DNA from: an uncultured Paraprevotella sp.
GTDB lineage: Bacteria > Bacteroidota > Bacteroidia > Bacteroidales > Bacteroidaceae
Direction: 5' to 3'
Length of the DNA: 25,860 nt
Assembly: GCA_900546665.1 (NCBI GenBank)
Contig: URDY01000035.1
Location: 1-25,860 of the forward strand
Made by a program: the position numbers and the translations under genes. The notes below the pieces were generated by a model. That model was given only the letters and a program-made list of their open reading frames with translations, had not been told where the DNA came from and searched no databases. Positions 1 through 6,806 of this stretch are shown piece after piece. Numbering within the stretch: position 1 is the stretch's first letter; every line of letters begins with the position of its first letter.

Positions 1-76
1 AACGGCACGTACGGTGGTGTGAGAGGTCGGAAAACGAAAGTAGGAAGAAAACTACTTCGTTTTCCTCCTACTCGAT
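1..76 (+). mobile_element. 3' end of a group II intron (end of domain V and domain VI), partial
   Basis: The window begins with CACGTACGGT at 6-15, the 3' strand of a bacterial group II intron domain V. A long domain VI hairpin follows: the arms 29-43 and 52-65 pair with one bulged A around an 8-base loop. Below it AGG (24-26) pairs with CCT (67-69 region) and GAG (21-23) pairs with CTC (71-73). This leaves A70 unpaired, as expected for the branch-point adenosine, a few bases before the 3' end. The sequence CTACTCGAT ending at 76 is a typical intron terminus with a final AY. The ribozyme core and any reverse transcriptase lie left of the window, so intactness cannot be judged. Confidence 0.82.
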
Positions 77-269
77 TATAAGTATTCCTTACACAGCAAG
101 CATTAAACATTAATATACTTCACATAATAAAGGATAATATAAAAGGATAAAGATTTTGTTATTATGATATTGGTTTAATTGTCAGTATCTTATATACGTT
201 AAAACAATATTTAACTAAAATAGAAACAAAATTTATTTGTAACTATTACAATTTTGAAGAATATTATAT

Positions 270-277
270 TACCTTTG
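270..277 (+). promoter_or_regulatory. Bacteroides -7 box upstream of rubrerythrin
   Basis: TACCTTTG matches the TAnnTTTG consensus. No TTTG lies at the right distance for a -33 box. Transcription would begin near 284, leaving about 50 bases before the ATG at 337. Apart from this box I see nothing in the stretch 77-336 beyond AT-rich DNA. Confidence 0.55.
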
Positions 278-336
278 TGCACGATGAAAGAGGAGTGATG
301 AAAACCTTAATTAATAACAAACTAAAAAGTACGATT

Positions 337-915
337 ATGGAAAAGTCAATTAAAGGAACAAGAACTGAAAAAAATTTGATGACTTCATTTGCAGGAGAGT
401 CACAGGCTAGAATGCGTTATACTTATTTTGCAAGTGTCGCAAAGAAGGAAGGATACGAACAAATAGCAGCTATATTTACTGAAACCGCAGATCAGGAGAA
501 AGAACATGCAAAAAGAATGTTTAAATGGCTTGAAGGCGGAATGGTAGAGATAACTGCAACTTATCCCGCAGGAGTTATTGGAACTACAATAGAGAATCTA
601 AGAGCTGCAGCTGCGGGAGAGAATGAAGAGTGGACTACTGATTATCCTAAATTTGCAGATATAGCGGATGAGGAAGGATTTTCTGCTATTGCAGCAATGT
701 ACCGTATGATTTCTGTTGCAGAAAAAGGACATGAAGAAAGATATTTGGCATTATTGAATAATATCGAAAAGGGAACTGTTTTTGCAAAGGGCACAGAAAC
801 TGTATGGCAGTGTCGAAATTGTGGTTACATTCATGTTGGCAATGAGGCTCCTGCAACATGTCCGGCTTGTCTTCATCCACAGGCTTATTTTGAAGTAAAA
901 AAAGAGAATTACTAA
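337..915 (+). CDS. rbr: Rubrerythrin (192 aa)
   Basis: This is a peroxide-scavenging non-haem iron protein of anaerobes, acting in the cytoplasm and reducing H2O2 with electrons from its rubredoxin-like site. The N-terminal ferritin-like four-helix domain shows the di-iron ligand motifs: E21 in FAGESQARMRY, E54 and H57 in ADQEKEHAKRMF, and further acidic residues in ENEEW, ADEEGF and EKGHEERY. The C-terminal rubredoxin-like domain has C159-x2-C162 and C175-x2-C178. The length is normal for the family. I chose the ATG at 337 because homologous rubrerythrins begin close to MEKSIKG and the -7 box at 270-277 would overlap the more upstream GTG. An ATG at 298 preceded by AGGAG is possible and would add 13 residues. 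The gene is monocistronic, with its own promoter and terminator. Confidence 0.95.
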   Translation: MEKSIKGTRTEKNLMTSFAGESQARMRYTYFASVAKKEGYEQIAAIFTETADQEKEHAKRMFKWLEGGMVEITATYPAGVIGTTIENLRAAAAGENEEWTTDYPKFADIADEEGFSAIAAMYRMISVAEKGHEERYLALLNNIEKGTVFAKGTETVWQCRNCGYIHVGNEAPATCPACLHPQAYFEVKKENY

Positions 916-958
916 TATTTGATTTTAAGACGATTCTGGTTATATAAACCATATTTTT

Positions 959-988
959 CGAAAGCACAGATTTGTGCTTTCGTTTTTT
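959..988 (+). terminator. Rho-independent terminator of rubrerythrin
   Basis: CGAAAGCACA (959-968) and TGTGCTTTCG (973-982) form a perfect 10-bp stem with a GATT loop, followed by six T. It lies 43 bases after the rbr stop. Confidence 0.9.
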
Positions 989-1069
989 ATTTTAATTTGT
1001 CGTGTTAATATTTAAAATGTTAAGTGATTAATAATTCAATGTCTGACATCTGTCCGACATTAAAAGTAG

Positions 1070-1100
1070 AAGCCCTGCAAGTTATTAACTTACAGGGCTT
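1070..1100 (-). terminator. Hairpin downstream of tRNA-Trp, probable terminator
   Basis: AAGCCCTGCAAGTTA and TAACTTACAGGGCTT form a stem of about 15 bp, with one G-T wobble and almost no loop, 8 bases past the tRNA 3' end. On the minus strand it is followed by CTACTTTTA, only a short T tract. Confidence 0.55.
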
Positions 1101-1108
1101 TATATTTG

Positions 1109-1181
1109 CACGGGAAGAGAGGCTCGAACTCCCGACACCCGGTTTTGGAGACCGGTGCTCTACCAACTGAGCTATTCCCGT
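1109..1181 (-). tRNA. trpT: tRNA-Trp (anticodon CCA)
   Basis: The reverse complement folds into a complete cloverleaf. The 7-bp acceptor stem pairs ACGGGAA with TTCCCGT, with discriminator G73. The D arm is AGCTCAGTTGGTAGAGC. The anticodon arm is CCGGT-CTCCAAA-ACCGG with CCA at 34-36, and the T loop is GGGAGTTCGAGCCTC. The CCA end is not encoded (the sequence continues CA after G73). The gene is preceded by a well-spaced promoter and appears to be transcribed alone, not with secE/nusG. Confidence 0.96.
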
Positions 1182-1215
1182 ATTAAAGAAACATGTTGTT
1201 TTCCTTAAGACGCCG

Positions 1216-1246
1216 CAAAGATAGATAATTTTTTGTTAGATACAAA
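1216..1246 (-). promoter_or_regulatory. Bacteroides sigma-ABfr promoter of tRNA-Trp
   Basis: On the minus strand TTTG (1246-1243) is followed after exactly 19 bases by TATCTTTG (1223-1216). This matches the Bacteroides -33/-7 consensus in both sequence and spacing. Transcription would start near 1208, about 27 bases before the tRNA. Confidence 0.8.
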
Positions 1247-1458
1247 ATAATCTGTTAAAAACCTTACGAAAAAAAAGTAATTGTAAACATCTTTAATTTT
1301 AAATATTTGATTTTTAATTAGTTGGTGTTCTGATAATAAAATTCTAATAAAATACATCAGATATTAGAGTGATATATGAGAAGAAAAGGAAGAAAGTTTC
1401 AGATTCTTCCTTCCTTTTCGATTGCGCGATAATAACAATAGAAAAAATAAAGTTCCTT

Positions 1459-1773
1459 TTATCTCATTTGAGCTGCTAAAGCGCGGATTGCCTTTTCGCC
1501 AGCCTTGTCACAAGTAACAACTTTTTCTGTTTTGGTAGAGTCTGTGATTACAGTATCGTTTTCTGCAAAACCTGCAGTTTTTGTAGAATCTGTAATGATT
1601 GTATCGTTTTCTACGTATCCAGTAGTTTTCGTTGTGTCAGTTACGACAGTATCAGGTAATGCGAATGATTTAGTTGAATCATTAACGATAGTGTCGTTTA
1701 CAATAATGTTTGTGTTAGCGAATGCACTGTTTAATCCCATGGCCATAAAGGCTACTACAAAAATCTTTTTCAT
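1459..1773 (-). CDS. Small secreted repeat protein, sigma-54 promoter (104 aa)
   Basis: I do not recognise a family. A Sec signal peptide (MKKIFVVAFMAMGLNSAFA, probable cleavage after residue 19) is followed by four repeats of about 16 residues with the core DT-[IV]-[IV]-x-D-[ST]-TK and a linker such as TTGYVEN or TAGFAEN. A short charged tail contains one Cys (VTCDKAGEKAIRA). The repeats are rich in Thr, Asp, Ser and Val, so the mature protein is acidic and probably extended, in the periplasm or outside. I chose the ATG at 1773 because it gives the signal peptide; a longer frame to 1821 would cover the -12 promoter region. Its promoter is of the sigma-54 type, and it lies directly downstream of a sigma-54 activator gene. 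Expression under that regulator is inference. Confidence 0.75.
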   Translation of the reverse strand: MKKIFVVAFMAMGLNSAFANTNIIVNDTIVNDSTKSFALPDTVVTDTTKTTGYVENDTIITDSTKTAGFAENDTVITDSTKTEKVVTCDKAGEKAIRALAAQMR

Positions 1774-1824
1774 GTCTTTTCTTTTTTGAGTTATACTAAT
1801 TCGTGTTTGTTCTACTATCATTAG

Positions 1825-1840
1825 GACAAAATGCGTGCCA
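1825..1840 (-). promoter_or_regulatory. Sigma-54 (RpoN) -24/-12 promoter of the repeat-protein gene
   Basis: On the minus strand TGGCACG (1840-1834), four bases, then TTGT (1829-1826) match the consensus TGGCACG-N4-TTGC except for the last base. The GG and G positions have the obligatory spacing. The predicted start is near 1814, giving a 5' leader of about 41 bases to the ATG at 1773. No good -7 box competes here. Confidence 0.72.
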
Positions 1841-1906
1841 GAAAAAGATTTTTTTGTAATATGTTGTATATTAGTGTGTTATCTTTGTTTTGTGAAATTG
1901 ATCAAT

Positions 1907-1956
1907 TGTGGAATGTGTGTAAAAGTGTGGAAAAAATTCCCATTATGATTGTGGAA
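1907..1956. promoter_or_regulatory. Candidate enhancer (UAS) with three TGTGGAA boxes
   Basis: TGTGGAA occurs at 1907, 1926 and 1950, the first and last extended to TGTGGAATG. The middle copy is followed by TTCCCA, making an inverted pair. The palindrome AATTGATCAATT lies next to them at 1896-1907. Measured from the predicted start at 1814, the boxes sit about 93-136 bases upstream, the usual range for a sigma-54 activator. The last copy is inside the 3' end of the regulator gene. Confidence 0.4.
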
Positions 1957-3313
1957 TGTTGTAGATTTTAAGTTTATTATATAAAGTTTTTCGGTCTATT
2001 CCTAATAATTGTGCTGCCTTACTCTTATTATATTGTGTAGCATGTAGGGCTTGTAGAATCCGTTCTTTTTCTGTTGATTCATCAAAAAGTTTTAATGTAC
2101 CTGAAGATGAGGGAGATTCGAAAGAAGTCTGTTCATTCAGTTCATTTCCAAGATCTTCTTTACGAATAAATTCTCCGTGGGCGAGTAATGTTGCTCTTTT
2201 GACTATGTTTTTAAGTTGACGAAGATTGCCTGGCCATGAATAATTCAGCATGGCCTGAGTAGCGGAAATGTCAAAGCCGAGAATATCTTTTTCCAGCTCT
2301 TTGTTGGCTTGTTGGAGAAAGAAGTCAGCAAATAAAAGAATGTCTTCTCCACGATCTTTCAATAAAGGCATGTGAAGCGTAAATTCGTTGAGCCGATGAT
2401 ATAAATCCTCACGAAATTCTCCTTTGGCTATAGCCTCTGGTAGGTTTTCATTCGTGGCACAAATTAAGCGGACATCTACTTCAATTTCCTGTGTGGTACC
2501 AACTGGTCGTATCCGTCTTTCTTGAATAGCACGAAGTAATTGAACCTGAACTTCATAACTGAGATTACCTATTTCATCAAGAAAAAGAGTGCCTCCATTC
2601 GCTTCTACGAAGGCGCCGGTCTTATCTGTTACAGCTCCTGTAAATGACCCTTTTTTGTGCCCGAAAAATTCCGATGCTGAAAGTTCCTTTAGCATTGCAC
2701 CGCAATCGATGGCGATGAATGGTTTGTCTGCACGTTTACTCAGTTGATGTATACGATGAGCGACATATTCTTTTCCTGTACCACTGGCACCGTAAATAAG
2801 TACAGACATTGGTGTTGGAGCAACTAGGGATACATAATTGTATAGTTGTTTGGCAGCCTCGCTTTTTCCTTCCATAAAGCGTATTTCTGTAGTTTCATTG
2901 GGGGAGGGACAAGAAACGTCAGAATTACTGTTGGAATTATTTTGAGATGACTCTTTGTTGTTGAGCGCATCGTTTATTTTTTCAAGTAAGATATCCGGTT
3001 GAACGGGTTTGGCTATATAATCACTTGCTCCGTGTTTCATTGCTTCTACCGCATTCTGCACTTCTGCATATATAGTCATAATGATGACAGGGGTTGAAAT
3101 GTGGTGATCTTTTATCCAGGTAAGGAGAAATAAACCGTCCTCATCCGGTAATCGAAGATCGGATAAGACTAAATCAAAGTCTTTCTTTTGCAGACACTTG
3201 ATTGCGGCTGTAATTCTTGAAACAGTCTCTACTGAGAATCCTTGTTTACCTAGCCATGTTTTGAGCATGGTTGAGAATGTCAGATCGTCTTCAACAATAA
3301 GAATAGATGCCAT
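1943..3313 (-). CDS. Sigma-54-dependent response regulator, NtrC/AtoC type (456 aa)
   Basis: This is a cytoplasmic transcription activator that, once phosphorylated, hydrolyses ATP to open sigma-54 promoters. The receiver domain (about 1-120) has the acidic pocket VEDD, phospho-acceptor D52 in LVLSDLRLP, and K102 in AKPV. A Ser/Asn-rich linker (about 121-142) leads to the AAA+ domain, with Walker A GASGTGKE at 175-182, the sigma-54 contact loop GSFTGA at 222-227 (Ser for the usual Ala) and Walker B GGTLFLDEIG at 240-249. A Fis-type HTH closes the protein (NKSKAAQLLGIDRKTLYNKL). The start at 3313 gives the expected MASILIVEDD. The gene follows the hybrid kinase on the same strand after a 301-base gap, and sits just upstream of the sigma-54-promoted repeat-protein gene. 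A kinase-regulator pair is likely. Confidence 0.95.
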   Translation of the reverse strand: MASILIVEDDLTFSTMLKTWLGKQGFSVETVSRITAAIKCLQKKDFDLVLSDLRLPDEDGLFLLTWIKDHHISTPVIIMTIYAEVQNAVEAMKHGASDYIAKPVQPDILLEKINDALNNKESSQNNSNSNSDVSCPSPNETTEIRFMEGKSEAAKQLYNYVSLVAPTPMSVLIYGASGTGKEYVAHRIHQLSKRADKPFIAIDCGAMLKELSASEFFGHKKGSFTGAVTDKTGAFVEANGGTLFLDEIGNLSYEVQVQLLRAIQERRIRPVGTTQEIEVDVRLICATNENLPEAIAKGEFREDLYHRLNEFTLHMPLLKDRGEDILLFADFFLQQANKELEKDILGFDISATQAMLNYSWPGNLRQLKNIVKRATLLAHGEFIRKEDLGNELNEQTSFESPSSSGTLKLFDESTEKERILQALHATQYNKSKAAQLLGIDRKTLYNKLKIYNIPQS

Positions 3314-3614
3314 GTCTTTTGTTCTTATATTATGTAGGTCACATTGTGTGATTTTTCTTATTATAAACCGTAATATGAATTCTACATCTACAGTTTGGAT
3401 AATTCTGATTTGATCTTGGGAGATTAATCAGTTTATATTCATCAGATGATGATTGATTTAAAAGATTTTTAGTGTTTACTTCTTAATTTTTAGATAGGAT
3501 ATGATTGTTCGGATGACGTTTAATCATAATTTATATCTCAATTCATATATTTTTATACAAATATAAAATTTTTTGGCGGGTTATTGTAGTGAACACATAT
3601 CTTTTTAAATGTTT
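3314..3614. other. Gene-free gap between kinase and regulator, possible promoter
   Basis: There is no coding capacity here. On the minus strand TATATTTG (3565-3558) fits a -7 box, so the regulator may have its own transcript with a leader of about 240 bases. I find no TTTG at the -33 distance, no strong terminator and no -24/-12 motif. The length and AT-richness are unusual for a simple two-gene operon. Confidence 0.35.
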
Positions 3615-6143
3615 TTATATTCCGATTTCTTTTTGCAGGCATGAGATGACTTCTTTGATTCCATTTGCCATTTTATTTGCGATTACACTGTCTGTTTCAT
3701 CCCATTCCTGCTCGTTTCTTTTTTGGTCAAGAGACAAGAGAATGGGAACCGTTGGCGAGCATATTAAAGTGAATGTAGGGAGCAATTTGTGGGCAAGCTG
3801 GCATATTGTTGTTTTATCTTTTTGTTTTATAGCTTCTTGTAGCTGGTTCAGATGATGGATGTTTTCTTCCAAAAATGTAGAGAGTATTTCTTTGGAAGCT
3901 TTTTCATCATTACCTGCAAAAGCAGTGAGAGACTGGAGCTGGATGACGTCTTTTTTATTATTGTCAACGTGTGGATGCACGTCTGGATCCTTTTTCTTGC
4001 TGAAGGGAATATTTATGGCTTTATTTAAGGCAATGGCTAGATCATTAATATTAAATGGTTTATAAAGGCATGTTGCAAATCCTTTTTCTTTGAAATCAGA
4101 TTCTGTGAGGTCTTGTCTTGCTGTTAAGGCAATAACAGGCATGGTTTCGTTGGATGATGGCTGTGTCTGACGAATTGTTTTTAGAAGTTCTATTCCATTG
4201 AGTGCAGGCATTTGTATGTCTGTCAGTAATACATTAAAACGTTCTTTTCTGATGATGTCAAGTAGTTCCTTGGGATGTGTGCAGGTAACAATGTTCCAGT
4301 TTGTGATTTTGAGATTTTGTTTTTTCCATTGTTCAAACATGGCTTTTGTCAGTTGAAGTTGTATCTGATCATCATCAATAATGAGAATTTTAAGTGTTTC
4401 AGGTAACTGATTGCAATTGATTATGGTCTTATCAGTATAATTGGCCTCCTTTTCTGATATGATGTTTTTTTCTGAAGTAATTTCTATAGGAATATTGACA
4501 TTGAAACATGTCCCTTTGCCACGGGCACTTTCAACATCAATGGTACCATTGAGTAATTCTACAAGTTTGTGTGTAATAGACAGTCCCAACCCGAATCCTT
4601 CTTTTCCTTGAGCACTCTGCAGGCGTGTAAATTCTTGGAATATACGGTTCTGCTCGTCTGATGTCATGCCGCAACCTGTATCTCGGACTTGAAAAGACAG
4701 TTTATTATCTTTTAATTGGATGGATAAGGATATGGAACCTTTATCTGTAAATTTGATGGCATTACTTATCAGGTTTTCTGTAATTTGCCTTATTCTAAAA
4801 GCGTCACCTCGGCAGGTGCAGTCAGTATCTGGGGTCTGTTCATAATGTATAAGCAGTTCTTTTTGTGTTGCAGCAGGAATAAAATTTTCATAAATGGTCT
4901 TCATCAGTTGTGCCGGATTGAAACTTACCGGGTTGATATCCATTTTTTGTGCTTCCAGACGATGATAATCCAATAAAGAATTGACCAGATTCAATAAGTG
5001 TGTTGCTGCACTTTTTATGTTTTTGATGTAGAATACTGGTTTCTTCTCATTGATAAGCGGAGATAGTAAATCCAGATATCCCAATATTGATCCTGCTGGT
5101 GCTTTGATGTCATGTGTGATGGTAAGCATAAGTTTTTCTCTGGCTATTAATAAACCTTCTGCTTTGTTCTTGGCTTTCTCCAGTTCTTTACGATAATGAT
5201 TGCTGCGCTGGTTGTCTTTCCATACAAGAATAAAAAACACAATAGCCAAAAGTACAGATGCAACAGTAACTGCTACGAAAATAAGAGAGGTTTTTTGTCG
5301 TAGAGCAGTTGCTGCAGTAGCTTCTTTAAAGGCCCGTTCCTGTTCGTCCTGTTCTATATTTTCAAAAAGTTGGGCGAGTCTGTGACTCATTTCAATGTTT
5401 GCATATCTTAAACGTTCCGCCTGTCTGCTTATACGTTTTTGGCGTTGAGTGCGGGATTGTTGTACTTCATCCTCAATATCAGTTAAAATATGGGCCAGGG
5501 TATCAGCCGTATTATATTCCAGGCTTAATGTATCTATAGCCAGGACCTGCGTACTTTGACTTACTTTAGTCGTATCATCCTTAGATGGGCGGAATGCTTC
5601 AGCCAATCTTTTGAAGAATTTTTTTTTCGGTTTTTCTACAGTGTAGGACTTTTCTGTCTGTATTATTTTTTTTTCAATTTTGGGTTGTTGAATGACAGAA
5701 TCCTTTTGAGCCAAAATTTGAGCGATTTTCTTTTGATAGACTTTATTCGTTTCTTCTGAAGCCATGGCCATCAATAGTTGCCGTAAGTTGTTTTTCTTCT
5801 GATTGACAAGTAATGAGAGGGTATCTAATCTGGCGCTTTGCAGACTGTCCTTAGTTAGTGAATCCATTTTGGCAATGGACATTTGAACTTTCCTGATTGC
5901 TTTCTCATATACATGATAAGCTTCTTCATGTCCCATTCTGACTGTTTGGGCTATATTTTCTGATTCAAATAACAGGCAGATGAGTTGTTGGGTTGCTTTT
6001 CGGCGTGCAATAGCGGTTTGTTCCTGTTCGTCTATTTGAGTCAAGGCTTGTGTTTGGTGATAAATGGCATAGACGGTTCCCAAAAACAAGCATGTCAGCA
6101 AAACGAATCCACAAGCAACTTTAAATGGAATGGATGGTTTCAT
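3615..6143 (-). CDS. Hybrid sensor histidine kinase with receiver and HPt domains (842 aa)
   Basis: This is an inner-membrane sensor that autophosphorylates and passes phosphate through its own receiver and HPt domain, presumably to the adjacent sigma-54 regulator. TM1 (about 7-27) and TM2 (about 287-308) enclose a periplasmic, strongly helical, coiled-coil-like sensor region without a recognised ligand fold. HisKA carries H344 in ITHDIKAPAGS. The ATPase domain has an N box ENLISNAIKF, DTGCGM and GFGLGLSI. The receiver has IDDD, D642 in LLTDIQMPALNG and a KPF lysine. The HPt domain has H785 in CQLAHKLLP. I prefer the ATG at 6143 over a TTG at 6152, because it sits 28 bases after a -7 box and starts the hydrophobic helix normally. 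The signal is unknown. Confidence 0.93.
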   Translation of the reverse strand: MKPSIPFKVACGFVLLTCLFLGTVYAIYHQTQALTQIDEQEQTAIARRKATQQLICLLFESENIAQTVRMGHEEAYHVYEKAIRKVQMSIAKMDSLTKDSLQSARLDTLSLLVNQKKNNLRQLLMAMASEETNKVYQKKIAQILAQKDSVIQQPKIEKKIIQTEKSYTVEKPKKKFFKRLAEAFRPSKDDTTKVSQSTQVLAIDTLSLEYNTADTLAHILTDIEDEVQQSRTQRQKRISRQAERLRYANIEMSHRLAQLFENIEQDEQERAFKEATAATALRQKTSLIFVAVTVASVLLAIVFFILVWKDNQRSNHYRKELEKAKNKAEGLLIAREKLMLTITHDIKAPAGSILGYLDLLSPLINEKKPVFYIKNIKSAATHLLNLVNSLLDYHRLEAQKMDINPVSFNPAQLMKTIYENFIPAATQKELLIHYEQTPDTDCTCRGDAFRIRQITENLISNAIKFTDKGSISLSIQLKDNKLSFQVRDTGCGMTSDEQNRIFQEFTRLQSAQGKEGFGLGLSITHKLVELLNGTIDVESARGKGTCFNVNIPIEITSEKNIISEKEANYTDKTIINCNQLPETLKILIIDDDQIQLQLTKAMFEQWKKQNLKITNWNIVTCTHPKELLDIIRKERFNVLLTDIQMPALNGIELLKTIRQTQPSSNETMPVIALTARQDLTESDFKEKGFATCLYKPFNINDLAIALNKAINIPFSKKKDPDVHPHVDNNKKDVIQLQSLTAFAGNDEKASKEILSTFLEENIHHLNQLQEAIKQKDKTTICQLAHKLLPTFTLICSPTVPILLSLDQKRNEQEWDETDSVIANKMANGIKEVISCLQKEIGI

Positions 6144-6170
6144 GAAAATCAATATGTTTTTTTATTCCTG

Positions 6171-6178
6171 CAAAGCTA
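6171..6178 (-). promoter_or_regulatory. -7 box of the hybrid kinase gene
   Basis: On the minus strand TAGCTTTG matches TAnnTTTG and lies 28 bases before the kinase ATG. The -33 region does not match TTTG. Confidence 0.5.
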
Positions 6179-6275
6179 TAAAAAATCTCCCTATTCCGGA
6201 ATAAGGGGGGATGATATACCGAAATGAAGGAGATTGAAAAACTTACAGCGTAAGTTGTAAGTTTTAAATATTCTT

Positions 6276-6502
6276 TCATTGAATATCCTCGTCGTGATTA
6301 TTCGTAAATTCTTCTGTGTAGTAATCAAAAAAATTATGGTTAAGGATCTTGCTTATTCTTAATAATAATTCAGTATCAATGCTTTGCCGCTTAAAAATAG
6401 AGTAAACGTTTGTCCTGTCGCAATAGAGTTTTTTAGAAAACCATGTAATTGAACGTTCTTGATTATGAATTACTTTTTCAAAATTTGTCCAATATGTATC
6501 AT
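6276..6502 (-). pseudogene. Small HTH (XRE-like) DNA-binding protein gene, frameshifted in an A-run
   Basis: From the ATG at 6502 the reading is MIHIGQILKK then stop. Shifting to the -1 frame at that point continues as VIHNQERSITWFSKKLYCDR, then TNVYSIFKRQSIDTELLLRI and SKILNHNFFDYYTEEF to a TGA at 6276-6278. The joined product of about 75 residues resembles a small Bacteroides protein family I recall, with the order MIHIG, QxRTVTWFARKLYCDR, TNVYxIF, IDTELLLRISKIL. It looks like a short XRE-type helix-turn-helix. The defect is one missing A: the template has five A (plus-strand T run at 6474-6478) where six would keep frame. A -7 box lies at 6531-6538. It could be a true pseudogene, a sequence error, or a gene read through by slippage. 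No annotated-length ORF exists here. Confidence 0.7.
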
Positions 6503-6806
6503 GATGATCTCAGTTCTTTAAAATTAAATTCAAATTTAACTTTTTTGTATTTTTACTAAATTAAAATATTGTGGTATATGTTTATATAAAATTGTAGAAT
6601 GTTTTTCTACATATAAAAGTATAACCAATGATAGAGAAATATAAGAACTTCATTTATGAGTATTCCTTTTTATTAGCTCTTTTTCATCGGAATAGGCCCT
6701 AATTTAGTCTTAATATAAAAAACAAATGATTTTGGTAGTGGATTTTAAATGAGGTTTTTGTACCTTTGCAAAAAAATAAAAAGGTAAAAAGTAAAAGGTC
6801 ATTATT
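6503..6806. other. Divergent gene-free region with promoters for both sides
   Basis: This is very AT-rich. On the minus strand TAAATTTG (6538-6531) is a -7 candidate for the HTH remnant, with a near -33 box (TTTA) about 18 bases upstream. A small 7-bp hairpin, TGTAGAA/TTCTACA, lies around 6594-6612. The plus-strand promoter of the exporter gene lies at its right end. I see nothing else. Confidence 0.4.
6761..6768 (+). promoter_or_regulatory. -7 box upstream of the ThrE-family gene
   Basis: TACCTTTG matches TAnnTTTG. TTTG at 6731-6734 is 26 bases away, longer than the usual spacing. The leader to the ATG at 6807 would be about 30 bases. Confidence 0.5.

Noticed and set aside
277..336. Longer rubrerythrin start at a GTG (277) or ATG (298)
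   Set aside because: The -7 box overlaps 277, and homologous proteins begin at MEKSIKG. The ATG at 298 has AGGAG very close to it, so I kept it only as a minor alternative.
1070..1100. Small regulatory RNA from the long hairpin after tRNA-Trp
   Set aside because: There is no promoter of its own; a terminator or processing hairpin is a simpler reading.
1505..1789. Plus-strand frame opposite the repeat protein
   Set aside because: It mirrors the repeat-protein gene, has no promoter or signal of its own, and is explained by the repetitive composition of the other strand.
6144..6152. TTG start of the hybrid kinase at 6152
   Set aside because: The ATG at 6143 is better placed after the -7 box and directly before the first membrane helix.
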